A DNA stretch of 64,000 nt from Rhopalosiphum padi. Lineage: Eukaryota > Arthropoda > Insecta > Hemiptera > Aphididae. Of this stretch, positions 11,374-24,100 are shown piece by piece. The stretch is taken from the NCBI RefSeq assembly GCF_020882245.1, contig NC_083599.1, positions 80,533,422 to 80,597,421 on the forward strand, read 5' to 3'. Below the pieces are notes generated by a model, which was not told the DNA's origin, did no database searches, and saw nothing but the letters and a program-made list of their open reading frames with translations. The translations under genes were made by a program, and so were the position numbers. Each line of letters begins with the position of its first letter. Within the stretch, counting starts at the first letter, position 1.

Positions 11374-13500
11374 ATGGCTTTCTTTTATAATAAAACTAAG
11401 TTGAGTAAAAGAACAAAACAAAGAAGAGTACATGAAGAACTAAAAAGTTGCACTGTTGGGTTTAGCTCTAAAGAAAATAATACTGAAAATAATGGACCTT
11501 ATCTAGTTGAAACTAGTTTTTCAAATAGTGATCATTCTGGGCCTAGCATCATGTCTCAATCTAAATCCAATGATATTAATCTTAATATAGACAAAATAAA
11601 TACAGATGAGGACGAAGAATTATACTATTCTAGTGATGAAGTGTCTTCTTCTGAAATAGATGAAAATGAATGGGATGAAAATTATGATAACCCTATCGAT
11701 AATCTTTCTCATTTTAAATTTTTGATTATGAATTGGGCCATTAATTGTAATATCCCACAGATAGCTCTAAATAAACTACTAACTTTACTAAAAAAACATA
11801 AATGTTTTGAAGCTCTTCCTAAAGATTCTAGAACTATAATGTGCAAAAATATTAAAAAGCCTTTAGAAATTCAAACAGTTGTACCAGAAAAATATTATCA
11901 TTTTGGAATTTTAAATGGTATTGAACAAAATTTTACTGAATGTGTTAAAAATGATAATAAAATAGAAATAGTTATAGCTTATAGGTATTGATGGCTTACC
12001 ATTGTATAAAATTAACTCTGAACAATTATGGCCCATTTTAACCTATATTTGTCCTGATAATATTAATGTATTTCCAATAGGAATTTACTGCGGAAGAGAA
12101 AAACCTGCCAATAGTAATGAATTCATTCAACAGCTTGTTGATGAAGCCAAAGTTTTATATCAGAACAGGATCAGTATTAAAAATAAAACATATAATTTTT
12201 TTGTTTACACATTGTGCTGTGATGCTCCTGCTAAATCGTTTGTGCTTCAAATCAAAAGCTATTCAGGCTTTTTTTCTTGTACTCGCTGTAAGGTAGAAGG
12301 AGAATATTTATCCAACAGAATTTGTTTTCCTAATAATTCACTATTAAATCGTCCACAAAATAGAACACATCAAAATTACTTATTACAATCAAAAGAGGAA
12401 CATCATGTTGGTGATGTTTTGATTATCTTAACTTTGCCCAATTTTGTAACTTCTTTCTCTCTAGACTATATGCACTTAGTATATTTACTAATATATGTAT
12501 GTATATGTATATATTTATGTTTACTAAATATTCGTTATCCATCTTGGAAGATTAAAGAAATATCAAACTCTCTCCAAAACCATAAAAATAAAATGTCATG
12601 TGAATTTGCTAGAAAGCCAAGAACTCTTGATGAAATATGTCGTTGGAAGGCCACAGAATTTCGTACTTTTTTGATTTTATATAGGGACGTTTGTCAAAAA
12701 ATCAGTTTTAAAAAAAGAACATTGGAAATATTTTTTGAGTTTAAACTTAGCAATGGTGATACTTATTAGTCCTGATTATGGACAATATATAAATCATGCA
12801 CGATTATTATTAGACAACTTTGATAAAAATTTTGAGTTAATGAATGGGCGTCACCTGATTTCTCATAATATTCATGGTTTAATCCATTTATGTGATTATT
12901 ACAATCACATAGTAATATATGTATATCTATGTATATGGTCCATTAGACAACGTTTCAGAATTTCCTTTTGAGAATTATATGGGGTCCTTAAAGAAAATGT
13001 TAAGAAGCCCCTACAACAAATCATTAAAAGATACAATGAAAAATGCTTACTGATGTCCAATACAAAATACAAATATATTGTACTTCATTTAACTGGTATT
13101 CATAATCGTGAACCAATTATTAGAAGTAGTATGAATGGTATACAATTTTCTACTCTAAAATTAGAAAATATGACAATAAAAACCAAAGTTGATAGCGATT
13201 CTTTCTTAATTACTAAAGATAAAAGATTAATTAAAGTTGTTAATATAATTTCTAATGAAAAATAGTGATGGTATTTTAATATGTAAATACTTTAAAAATA
13301 GTTATCCATTATTTCTTAACCCTATTAGATCTATATATTTAGATATTTATGTTAAGAACTTATCCAATGACCTTATTTTGTGTCATATTAATGATATAAG
13401 CAAACAAATGATACTTATTCCTCATAATAATGAACAGATTTTACTTCCATTGTTACATTCCACTAAAAATTCTATACCAGTTGTAGATAGTAATATATAA
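11374..13500 (+). pseudogene. Tnp2/DUF4218-type (CACTA-like) transposase, copy B, decayed
   Basis: From ATG 11374: a basic start, an acidic Ser-rich stretch, and a KKHKCF motif shared with copy A. Then FPIGIYCGREKP, SNEFIQQLVDEAK, CCDAPAKSF, and GFFSCTRCKVEGEY with the expected CxxC. Next come YMHLV, PSWKIKEI, CEFARKPRTLDE, RWKATEFRTFL and a DUF4218-like HNIHGLIHLCDYY, with the C-terminal domain ending at 13500. Breaks: a 7-base tandem duplication (TTATAGC) near 11975 shifts frame; AT-rich insertions near 12485-12530 and 12908-12938 replace conserved residues; further shifts lie near 12750, 13010 and 13255. A DUF4806-type gene follows 334 bases downstream on the same strand, as in copy A. Confidence 0.8.
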
Positions 13501-13833
13501 GCACTATTATTATAATAATGTAAAATGATTAGTTTAATATTATATTATTTATATTCAAGAATTACAAATAATTATATAGATACATATTATACATAGGTAT
13601 TTACTTTTATAATACTTATGTTATTCAAATGTAATATTTAAGATAATGGTTAATGTATGACATTTAGTATATATATTATATAATTTAATTTGTTTAATAA
13701 TAAAATAAATTAATATTAGTGAAAATAAAAACATTTATTTTATATTATCTGAGGACATTAATTTAAGTTAACAAAAAACAAAAATTACTACCTACATACT
13801 AAACTTAAGATAAGGAAAATTAAATTATAGAAA
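13501..13833. other. Spacer between Tnp2-like and DUF4806-type genes, copy B
   Basis: AT-rich sequence only. It probably contains the transposase 3' UTR and the promoter of the next gene; no repeat array like that of copy A was seen. Confidence 0.45.
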
Positions 13834-14458
13834 ATGTGGTCTGTTGTTGCTTTTGATGATGATGAAACAGTAGAAGCTGTACCAGCATATTGGTTTCAAA
13901 AAGATAAATGTGTTTGGCCAAAAAGAATTTATAAAAAAATGTTTAGACCGTAGAATTCAACCTAATGAAGTTGACTTTGATTATTTACCTGCTCGGAAAT
14001 TAGGAAAAAATATCAGTATGTAGACAAATATATAACTTGTACCTATTAGTATTTGTTTGAAATATTTCAGACACTTATTTGATTGCAAGAGAAAAGGCAA
14101 AAAAAGTCGAGAATACTTCTGATATATCAACTCATGAATCATCTCAAGAAAATTATACTAATTCTTCTATATCTATAAAACAGTTTAAAAAAAGTAAAAT
14201 TAATGATGGCAAAAAATTACAAGAAACTGTATTATGGAGTCCATGTAGCGAAATTCGTTGTAAGTTATTTTCAGTAAAATTGTTGATATTATTTTTAGTT
14301 TAAAAAAATTCTTCAATACTTATCTAATTAACATTGTAATTACCTAATCAAAAATTTAAAATATATGTTTTGTAGTTGATGACGATGATAACAATACAGA
14401 TCCCAATTATCATCCACGTGTAGTGATCGCTGTGCAGGACACTGTGATCACGTACCAA
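13834..14458 (+). pseudogene. DUF4806-type partner gene, copy B (5' part, cut by a hAT element)
   Basis: Exon 1 is 13834-14015 and begins MWSVVAFDDDETVEAVPAYW. By recall, aphid DUF4806-type proteins begin similarly. A single-base frame slip lies near 13922. Exon 2 (14071-14259) contains REKAKKVENTSDIST, matching copy A. Exon 3 starts at 14376 and is acidic (DDDDNNTDPN). Introns are short and phase 1, as in copy A. The reading is interrupted at 14458 by the hAT element and is not recovered after 18365, where LTR-like sequence lies. Function unknown. Position and orientation after a Tnp2-like gene repeat the copy A arrangement. Confidence 0.68.
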
Positions 14459-17400
14459 CAGTGGCGTATTTTGGGTGATTTCTCGGGGGGTGTCAACATT
14501 TATTGAACCTCACAAACAAAATTTTTAGTATTATTTAATATTTACTAATGTAAAAGAACAAGGAACTTACTTTTTAACAAATTATTATGTCAGGAATTGA
14601 CAAGAAGTTTTATACTTGAAATTCATGTAAATGATATAATAGACAAGTTGTAGGTTATTACTTAATACTGATTATTATTATTTATTTTAAAAATAACATT
14701 CTTATACCTATTAACATTATTTTAAAATTAACAGTTTTCAAACTAAAGTAAGTCTATAGTAAAAAATCTAAGCGTCTCTTCTTTAAACTTAGATGGTCGA
14801 TCACTTCATTGACATCAATTCCAACTTCTCTGTGGATAGCTAGCATAGCTAAACCATTTAACCGCGCCTATATTAAAAAAAAACATAAAAACTCATAATT
14901 ATATATATATAAATAAAGAATAAATTAACCAATGTTAATTTACTTGTGATATTGTGTTCCGCAAGTATGTCTTTATTCTTTTCAAGTTTGAAAATGACCT
15001 CTCACTAGATGCAGTTGATACTGGTAAAGTTGCAAAAATCTGTAATAGTTTAAATACACTTGGATAAACTTGTCTATTGCATAAAACTATTGCTTCCATG
15101 GAATTTCTTGGTATATTTGATGATTTAATATTTTTTAAACGTCTTTGCCATAATTTGAACTCGGCCAATAACACAGATTCTTCACATTCATTTAAGTCAA
15201 ACATGTACTTTTGTGCCAGGCGTAAGAAGCGAGGTTCATTTTCGTCTGTTGAAATTAATGATTTGAAGTCCAATAATAACATTTTTTGATTCACAAACCT
15301 TGAATTTAGTTGATCTATAAATGTATCTAAATAAGGAATAAAAAAAGCAACTCGAAAATATGATGTTGGTGAATTTGTTTCAATATTTACTCTTTTCGTT
15401 TGTCTTCCTGTAATACGTGGTATGGAAATATTTATATCTAGTTTATTTGCTAAAGTCAATGCATTTTCAAAAATTGTATGAAATTCAGACTCAGCATTCG
15501 ATCTTATAGTTTGAAGTTCTTTTATTGTATCTTCCGCAAGATCCATAGCTTCGCCTAGATCAATATTTATTCGTTGAAGTTGTTTTGAAAGAGGTAGTCC
15601 ATAAATAAATACTTTATTCACAATAAGTAAGCAAATAATAAAATCTCCTTTCAGTATTGATGTTCGTAAATTGCTTGCTTGTGATGATGTTTCAGTGTCA
15701 TTCCACTTCGAAATTATAAATAACGATTCAATTACGTACTCGAAAAGTTCAAGAAAATCATTAACAGCATGAAAACGTTCAACCCATCTAGTCGCACATA
15801 ATCTTTTTAATGTTTTTTTTGTAATACATTCTTGACTTTCTTCGATTTCATTTTTCAACACATCTTTTCGCTTGGGGTATATGAAGAAATCTCGAACTTT
15901 AGATATTGTTCCTAAACAATTTAGTATTTCTTGTATAGAACATGAATAAGGAACAGCAATGTTTAAAACATGAGCAGCACAATGAACATACGTCGCAAGT
16001 GGGTGAATTTGGCGAATAATAGCTTGAACTCCGTTAAATTGACCGGACATTGACGCACATCCATCGTAACCCTGCCCTCTTAGGTATTTTGTTTCTATAC
16101 CAAATTAATGTAAATTTTGTATAATAATATCAGCTAAACCTTTTCCAGTAGTATCTGTCGTAGGCACAAACTGAAGAAATTCTTCCTTGATAATCATATT
16201 TTCAACATCTAAATAGCGCGCACATAAAGATACTTGTTTGATTCCACTAATGTCGGCCGTTTCGTCAGCAAGTATTGTAAAACATTTTTGGGAATTTATG
16301 TTTGTTACAATTTTATTTAAAATAATTTTATTGCAAGATTCAATGATTTCGTTTTGAAGTGTTGCGCTTTTATATTTTATTGTTCCTTCAGCTTCCAAAA
16401 ATGATTTAAAATGGTCATCTCCTTGGGCTCTATATCTCAATATTTCTCTAAAATTTCCCTGGTTTTGGATTAGCTTGTCATTTTCTTGTTCTACAATAAT
16501 TTTCCCAGAATCTCGATGTCGCATAAGCGGAATATTTTGTTTACCACATAAAATTACTGTTTGAATTATTGGAGATATGTTTTGTCGATTTTTTATAATT
16601 TGTTCAGCTCTTCCAGTTTCTATTTTGCACGCTATAGACTTTCCAGGATGTTTTATAACATCAATAAAATGATCTGAACTTAACACACATGTTTTATGAT
16701 AACCCTTGGTAGAATGTTCTTTGAAATCAGCTATTGCATTTCTCCAATTATCATATTTTTTTTTCTAATGCACCTAAGTTTTGTCCATTGTTTTCATTCG
16801 ATTTAGAAAAGGCTACACAAACTCGATAAAATGTACCATTTTCGATTTTGGAGTATGCCAACCAAGAGAATCTTAATAGCCACGAATATTGGAACTTTAA
16901 ATATTTTGATTTATTTTGAACTGTATATAGTTTTTGTGGGAATTTGTAAGATATATTTGGCATCCAAATTTTTGTCATAACAATTAAGATGTTAAGATGT
17001 TCATTCGATAACATACGGTCAGTATAAAACCCAATATCATAATTATTACTGTCTTCGGTTAAAGAAACATTAATTGAGTCATTTGTATCTAAGCTTAAAG
17101 TACGACAAATTTTAACAGATTCAGTCGAGTTTACTGGCGAGGATGCTCGTTTATTCGTAGAAGTATCGTTGTTAGGCGTTAACTTAAAAAAAGAAGTTAT
17201 CGATTCTTGCTTTTTTTGTGCCATTTTTAGTAATATTTAACACTGAAATTAATGAATAGTTTTTAAGTTCAAATATGTGTTATAAAAATCAAAATCGAAA
17301 CATATTACATTTTCTGTAAACTTATTAAAATCAACTTTTACAAACTTAGTTATAAATGACTTTTTAAACTACTTTTTTTGTAATACGTAACAACTTAGAT

Positions 17401-18357
17401 ATAACTGGTTTATTTTGTATTTTGAAGTATTATTTAAGAAAAATAATAAAAATTAAAATATTATTTTAAACATTTTAAATAATATTAATATTGTATAATA
17501 GTTGATAAATTATGACACTACATTGATTCGTTATTACTATGATTCTTATTAATAAATTCAGGGCTCAGAACTTTATGCATTAGTATATTTATTAGGAATC
17601 TGCATATTAAAAATCTGATTCGATACAAATTCGTTTCATAGTAGATACATACAATTTAAATACAAAAATTAATGTTGCGTATTTAAGCTTTTTTCAGTGC
17701 ATTTGTATGCACTATTTCATTATTTTTTAGTGCATTAAGTTCCGATCCCCGTTAATAATTATTTAATTTATTTGAATAAATAAGTACTTACGTTATTCAG
17801 TAATCACTTAGTACAGTGGTGGTACGTACAGCACGTCGATCAACGAAAAAATGAATGACAATAATACCATAATAGTATAATAGTATTATTATTGATTATA
17901 AAGTAGATATATAATAATAATAATATACTAGTATTTATTTTCAATATTATTAATAATATAATATATAATTCTCTAATCTGATAGACTGTAAACAGTGTAA
18001 ACTTGATTGTCTTGATTTAAAAATAAACTACATACGTCCACAATATTTTCTTTGTTATTGTATTTTCGCTGCGGCCTGCGGGTTTTTTATTATCGTATTG
18101 ACTCTGTGAAATTTAAATAATTTCTGGATATCTCTGATAAACTGTAGATAAATATCTAGTGTTGTCGAATCTAATCAAATTTATTTTAGTTTTGCCGTTT
18201 ATATAAAAATACCATTTATTTTATAATAAAATAAAAATAGTTGACTATTAAATAAATGATAACACCATGTCCAATATATTAGGACTTTTTTTTTTTTTAA
18301 AGTCGGGGGGTGTCCAGACATGGAGGACACCCCCCCCCCCCCCAAAATACGCCACTG
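14459..18357. mobile_element. hAT element (ZMYM1-like), complete, perfect 8-bp TSD
   Basis: Termini CAGTGGCGTATTTTGG (14459) and its inverse CCAAAATACGCCACTG (to 18357). The TSD CGTACCAA is identical at 14451-14458 and 18358-18365. The 3,899-bp element carries one transposase gene on the minus strand and a C-tract of about 14 near its right end. The perfect TSD suggests a fairly young insertion, although the gene has two lesions. Confidence 0.95.
14754..17224 (-). pseudogene. hAT transposase, ZMYM1/DUF4371-like, two lesions
   Basis: Exon 1 runs 17224-14944 and exon 2 14867-14754, joined by a short AG/GT intron. The N-terminus has the SITSFFK motif usual in this group, followed by a TTF-type zinc-finger region (around SWLAYSK and YRVCVAFSK). 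Catalytic features include ILADETADISG (first Asp), the CAAHVLN region, ATRWVER, and the C-terminal hAT dimerisation block STASSERSFSNLK with the catalytic Glu. The last exon encodes NGLAMLAIHRE and ends KKRRLDFLL. Lesions: a one-base slip in the A-run at about 16756-16764, and an in-frame TAA at 16105-16107. Otherwise full length, so it is recently inactivated or affected by a sequencing error at the homopolymer. Confidence 0.85.
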
Positions 18358-18419
18358 CGTACCAATTATTATTTAAACGACGTAGCATGTTCGTTGGTTG
18401 AACTTGAGTTGGTGATGAG

Positions 18420-18930
18420 AAAGGTAGGTAATTATTAATTAAAACACTTGTCGTTTTAATTGAAATAAAATAGTTACTTTATTACGTTAACAATAAAATC
18501 ATGAATAAATAAAATAAAACACAGTTAAAATAGCTTACTGCTATGTATAATTATAAACACTGGGAAATGACCGTAAACTCGCGGCGATGTGGCTGTGACA
18601 AAGTCCACGACGAGCAATAGTCTTACACTGGAGTTTTCAATGACGTATAGGGGACGACTAGTATTATTAATAATTATAATCAGGCTTGATTTGGAGTGGC
18701 GTGATGCTATCTACATGTTTTCTGGACTTTGGCCTATGTAAATATAACATGGTGTTTCCGCTGAGTGTAGTAAAAACTACTATTCGGCGGAAAGCCGTAT
18801 TTTTATGGCCTTTAACCTATTGTTTATCATGTAGGAATAATTAGTAAGTAAAAATGTTAAATTAATGTGTTTCCTATACTAAATAATAATTTAACACAAT
18901 ACGAGGGTATTGGGTTTACTAAATCCCTCC
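18420..18930 (-). repeat. Probable errantivirus 3' LTR region
   Basis: On the minus strand a purine-rich tract GAGGGGAGGGA (about 18922-18932) lies just downstream of env, as a polypurine tract should. It is followed by about 500 bases ending with an AATAAAG signal and TTAATTAATAATT. The left boundary is not certain because I found no second LTR copy to compare. Confidence 0.4.
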
Positions 18931-19036
18931 CCTCTAAAATGAAAGTCCCTCGACTTTCTAAACACCTAAAAAAAATTGAATAAAATATATATCTATATAT
19001 ATAATTAATTTGTTTATTCCCCCTTGTTTATTTTAA

Positions 19037-20888
19037 CTAAGTTTTTAATTTAGGGTATAATGTAAAAGTTGTCTCAATCACTTCCTCTGGAATTGTCGCT
19101 AAAGCTTTTTCACTAGGTGCTGTGGCTTCAAGAAAGTCATTAGTATCGACTTGTGTCCACTGTTCTTTTGTTTGAGTTGGCTCTTCGCATGGTTTTTGAG
19201 ACGATCTTGTTTTTATAAATTTTAACAATAATGACAATACCCAACTAATTATTGTAATAACAACAATTGTTGATATTCCAACAACAATAACTACATATAT
19301 TTTTTATTCCATTTGTTGGTATAGTAATTTCTGTCGCATTTGCTCCGCGACTTGTTCATGTGTGACTGTAATTTCATTTAGGTCACTCATTTGGTTTGTT
19401 TTGACGTGGTGAAATTTCATCGTTTTGGTAAAATGACTATTCTCCACGTCACTGTTGGGCTCTCTGAGTACTGATGTTGGAATGAAATCGGTATATTGCG
19501 TTCTTCCTGCTATGCGTCCAGGTATAAGGACGTCTCTGTTGGCGAATCCACGACAAGTTTCGTTTAGTGCGATAATGCCTGCTCCTTCTAATATGTGGTT
19601 TTTCGATTCTTTATCTTCGTCGCACGTGACAAATACAGAATCGTTAATCGTGACATATAACCACTCGTTCTTGTGCTTCAATTTGTGAAAGACTGTAGTA
19701 GCCATTTCTACGTAACGTATCTCACAACTTTCCGGGACCTTCCTAGGTTCCTGCATCAGGAGTATTTCATTCACACACAGGTCTCATACTCCTGGGGTGC
19801 AAAGGATGTGTTTCGGGACATATCAGAAATTCGTGAGCAGTTTTACAAATTGTAAGGTTAAAATTATCATATGTCGAGTAGAATTCCTTAGATTTAGTAA
19901 CCGCTAAAAAATCATGCTTATGTTTAATATACATACATTTTTTCTTATTATTAGCAAAACATACCGGTAACGGTATTAATTTATATAAACTTAAATCGTG
20001 CTGGTATACTAAAGGAATATTTAAAATAAATACAAGGTTATTTTTATTATAATATACCGTCAAATCTGATAATTTTACTATATCATAGACATTATTATAT
20101 TCCACCAGTGGCATATTGGTCCCACTAGGTAGAACCAGTTTAATGTCTCTAAATTGTTCAAGTAAAGCTTTCGTATTTATTAAGCTCGGATGCACTTGAC
20201 CTAACCTTGCGCTTTATTCAATCTCGACTAACGTGTTTACCCTCAACATTTGTATTATCATAATTTGGTTAATAATTAAAAATTGCTTATTAACTTCTAT
20301 TTTCGGAAATAAATTGTTGGTCATATTTACTAATTGTCGAATATGTTCATTTAAATACATAATTCGTTGTTCATCTACCTCGTGTTTAATATTTATTACG
20401 CGCAAATTTTCTTTTACTAAATTTATTTGGTCATTTTTTGACTCTTTTAATTTATGAATAGAAAAATCGAATTTTTTCATACAATCTAAATTACATAGAC
20501 CGTAGAGTATCTGTGCCGCCTGTGTTACATGTTGCCAAAGGCCGCGACGCGCTCGCGTTTCGACGGATTCTAATAAAAAATCCATACGTTCGTATATTTT
20601 CTTTTTCATTAATGTCGATTGCGTTAGCATTGGTTCACAATTTGGTAATTCTTCCCACTTTGTGACTTCAGTACACATGCGTTTAATATTTTCTATACGG
20701 TCCTCGAGAACGTTCCATTGTTCTCCGTAACAGGTTGTATCCAGATAAATCGCTAAATCCCATGTATTAGTTACGATTTTAATAGGTCCTAGATTCTCAT
20801 AATATATCCCTGATCCTTGTTGTATTTGATTTTCTTGGTAACGTAACTGTGCCATGGCCAGTTGTATTCCCAAGAATAACTGTATCAT
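19037..20888 (-). pseudogene. env: Errantivirus (Ty3/gypsy) env, decayed
   Basis: A baculovirus-F-like envelope of the kind carried by insect errantiviruses. The likely start is ATG 20888, which opens a short hydrophobic signal peptide. A furin-type site RARR followed by GLW and a GLCNLD-like segment lies near 20510-20550, and a transmembrane segment is encoded around 19230-19300 with a short cytoplasmic tail after it. The reading is broken by in-frame stops near 20214 and 19304 and by a one-base slip near 19775, so no functional envelope is expected. The longer open frame reaching 21071 is an artefact: its first ~60 codons come from the terminus of the inserted hAT element. Confidence 0.75.
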
Positions 20889-21168
20889 ACTGTAATACAA
20901 TAAAGCAGGGGTCACCAACTGGCGGACCGCGGTCCGGATACGGACCTCGAGCACTTTTTTTACGGACCGCGCGCGCGTTTTCATTTTACATTGTTTAAAT
21001 TCATATGCGCCATACCGGCGAAGGAAACGTGCCATCGTCGGAGTGGCGCGTATGAAACGGGCCTTATCCACGGAATAGTTTTTATCTAGTTTAAATCCGA
21101 TAATAAATAATAAGATAAGATCATAACATCGAGCGTCTGTCTACGTAGAACGCGTGTATAGTTCGCAG

Positions 21169-24100
21169 TAAAGATGGGATTTTCAACTCAATATCATGAG
21201 TCAGTTCACCTGACTCAGTTCACTCAAATGAGTCGACTCGGGGAGTCAACTCCCAATTTCCATTGACTCCTATTAACTCCAAGTTATCAATTCGTTTAAG
21301 AGTTACTTCAGAGTATTAGATTATTAATCACTAAATATATGAACTATTGATTTATACAATTTATGAAGACCTTATTCAATATTAATTTTTTATTATTATT
21401 TTTATTGTTTAATGCAATACAATAATATGTCATATACTTGTGTATTTACTATTTAGTATGTATATTAAAATATTATACACTGAGAAATTAATTTGAACTT
21501 TTATTTTATATACACATTTAATTTAAAATGTTATATTATTGTGAATATATGAATGTTTTATTAAATATATATATATATATATATATATTGATTATATTTT
21601 TTTATTTATTTATTTTTCAAAAAAACAATGTGCCCTATAAGTTCTTAATTTGAAATACAAATTCATGTTAAATATAATTAGTGTATTCGTTTGTTTTTTT
21701 CATAAATTATATTTTGTGGACAAATACAACGAAATGGAACACTACAAGGTAGCATAAATAGCTGTTTTATTTTAAATATAAACATTTTAAAATAATGGTT
21801 TTAAAAATTAGAATAACCATTGTACCAAACTACTAATATATACTAAAATGCTGATCTCAAAAAATAATTTAATATATATAGTACACTCCTAGTTGCATAG
21901 TGACACGATATAACATGTCAAGTCTTGTTGCAGTAAGGAGACTAATATGATTTGATGGAATAAAATTGTCATTAACATATAATAACATTGACTTAAATTG
22001 TCACATCTTAATTGGTAATCGTCTTGTATTCTTGTTAAGTTTATTGGCGTGCTCAAAGTTACTGTTTCAAAATTATAATATTCTTTTTCAATTATAATAT
22101 TTAAATATTTAAAAATGAGTAAGTCCAGTGTTATTTGGGATTATTTTCAACTTGACTCAGATAACATAAATGTAAAATGTGGTCTTTGTCGAATAAAATT
22201 AAAAAATAATCGTTCTTCAACATCTAACTTAATTAGACATATTAAGTCTAAACATCCCACTGTCAACTTATTGAATAGAAATACACGTGTATTAGAAGAG
22301 ACTGTTGATGATCCAAATGATGCTCCATCAACTTCTACTACTGTAAGTTAAATTAAAAAATATTTTGTCAAATAAAATAAAATAATTTTAAATAAATAAC
22401 TTAATTATTTTAATTAATAAGTATTTTATTTATTTTTATTAGTTAGGACTACATAAATACTGTTTAATTACCTATACTGTTATACTAATATTAAATAATA
22501 TATATGTATACTTTTAGAATACAATTAATTCAACAACTAACCTAGTGGTAAACCAAACTGAAACGTCCTTACAAATTCCATCTAATGAACATGCAATTTG
22601 TCCTCAAAGTTCTAGATTTGTGAATAATCCCATTACTCAATATTTTTCTAAGCCTCTTGGTGCATCACGCCGTAAAATTATAGATCAACAAGTTCTGAAA
22701 ATGATTGTGAAAGAATACTATCCCTTCAGTATTGTTGAAGATAGAGAGTTTGTAAAACTTTTAAATTTGTTAAATCCCGGTTATACACTTCCATCGAGAA
22801 AAACATTGTCGAAATCATTATTACCTATAATGTATAATGAAATATATGATAAAGTGAAACAAGACATAAAAAACCATGCAAAATATGTAAGCATTACCAC
22901 CGATAGTTGGACTTCTATTAAAAATGAAAATTATATTGCTGTCACATGCCATTTTATTAATAATGAATGTGAATTAAAATCCTATCTTCTTTCTTGTTTT
23001 AAAAATTCCGAATCACGCTCTTCAGAAAATTTAAAAAAGGATTTATTGACGGTCATACAGAAATGGGGCTTAGAAAATAACATTGCAGCATGTACAATTG
23101 ACAATGCACATAATATTGTTAATGCTGTCAGTTTGATGATGTGGTTGGAGGCATGTAGGTTGCTTTGCCCACAGTTTAAATTTGGCAGTACAAACTGCCC
23201 TTAAGTCAATATCTGAAACAAGAGATAAAGTAAGAGGAATTGTTGGACATTTTAAGAGAAGTCCACAGGCAGCTGAAAAACTTAGAGCTATGCAAGAGCA
23301 ATTGGGCTTAACACCACCTTTAATGCTCATTCAGGACGTCGTTACACGTTGGAACTCAACGTATGAGATGTTTCAGCGTATTCAGAACCTTAAAGTTCCT
23401 CTTTCTTCTGTATTAGTAGAGTGTAATTATAATATTTACTTGACCAATGAAGACTGGCACATTATTTCCAAGTCCTGTGAAGTATTAAAATATTTTAAAG
23501 AAATTACAGTAGAGATAAGTAGTGAAAAATCGGTTTCTATTTCAAAATCTGTTGTATTTAGTCGAGCACTTCTTAAACATTGTACATACTTGGATACACA
23601 GTTTTACGATTCAGAACAATTAACTGATATGATATCCATATTAAAACAACAGGTAGAACAAAGATTTAAGTCACTTGAAAAAACACAAATTTATGCGGAA
23701 GCTACAATACTCGATCCGAGATTTAAAAAATATGGATTCTTAAATAATAGTTCATTTACAGAATCAAAAAAAACAATTATTAATAAAGCTACTACCATAC
23801 ATATTGAAATGAAAAATATGAAGCAGCCAGCGATACAAAATCAATCTGTAACGTTAAGTGGAGATTCTATTTGGAATGACTTTGATGAAGAGGTAAGTAG
23901 TCAACTGATATCCACAAATCCAACATCCGCAGCTATTCTTGAAATTGATAAATACCTACAAGAAGGGTTAATTCCAAGGCATGAAGATCCTTTGAAGTGG
24001 TGGAAAAACAATCGAAATGTTTATCCGTGTTTGTTTGAACTTATGAAAAAACGTCTCTGTGTACTTGCAACATCAGTTCCATGTGAACGTATATTTTCTA

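Noticed and set aside
20214..21071. 285-codon frame as the env start
   Set aside because: The first ~60 codons derive from the inserted hAT terminus; the signal peptide start at 20888 fits env better.
21564..21590. (AT)n tract and other microsatellites (24268-24290, 54868-54882)
   Set aside because: Ordinary simple repeats for this base composition.
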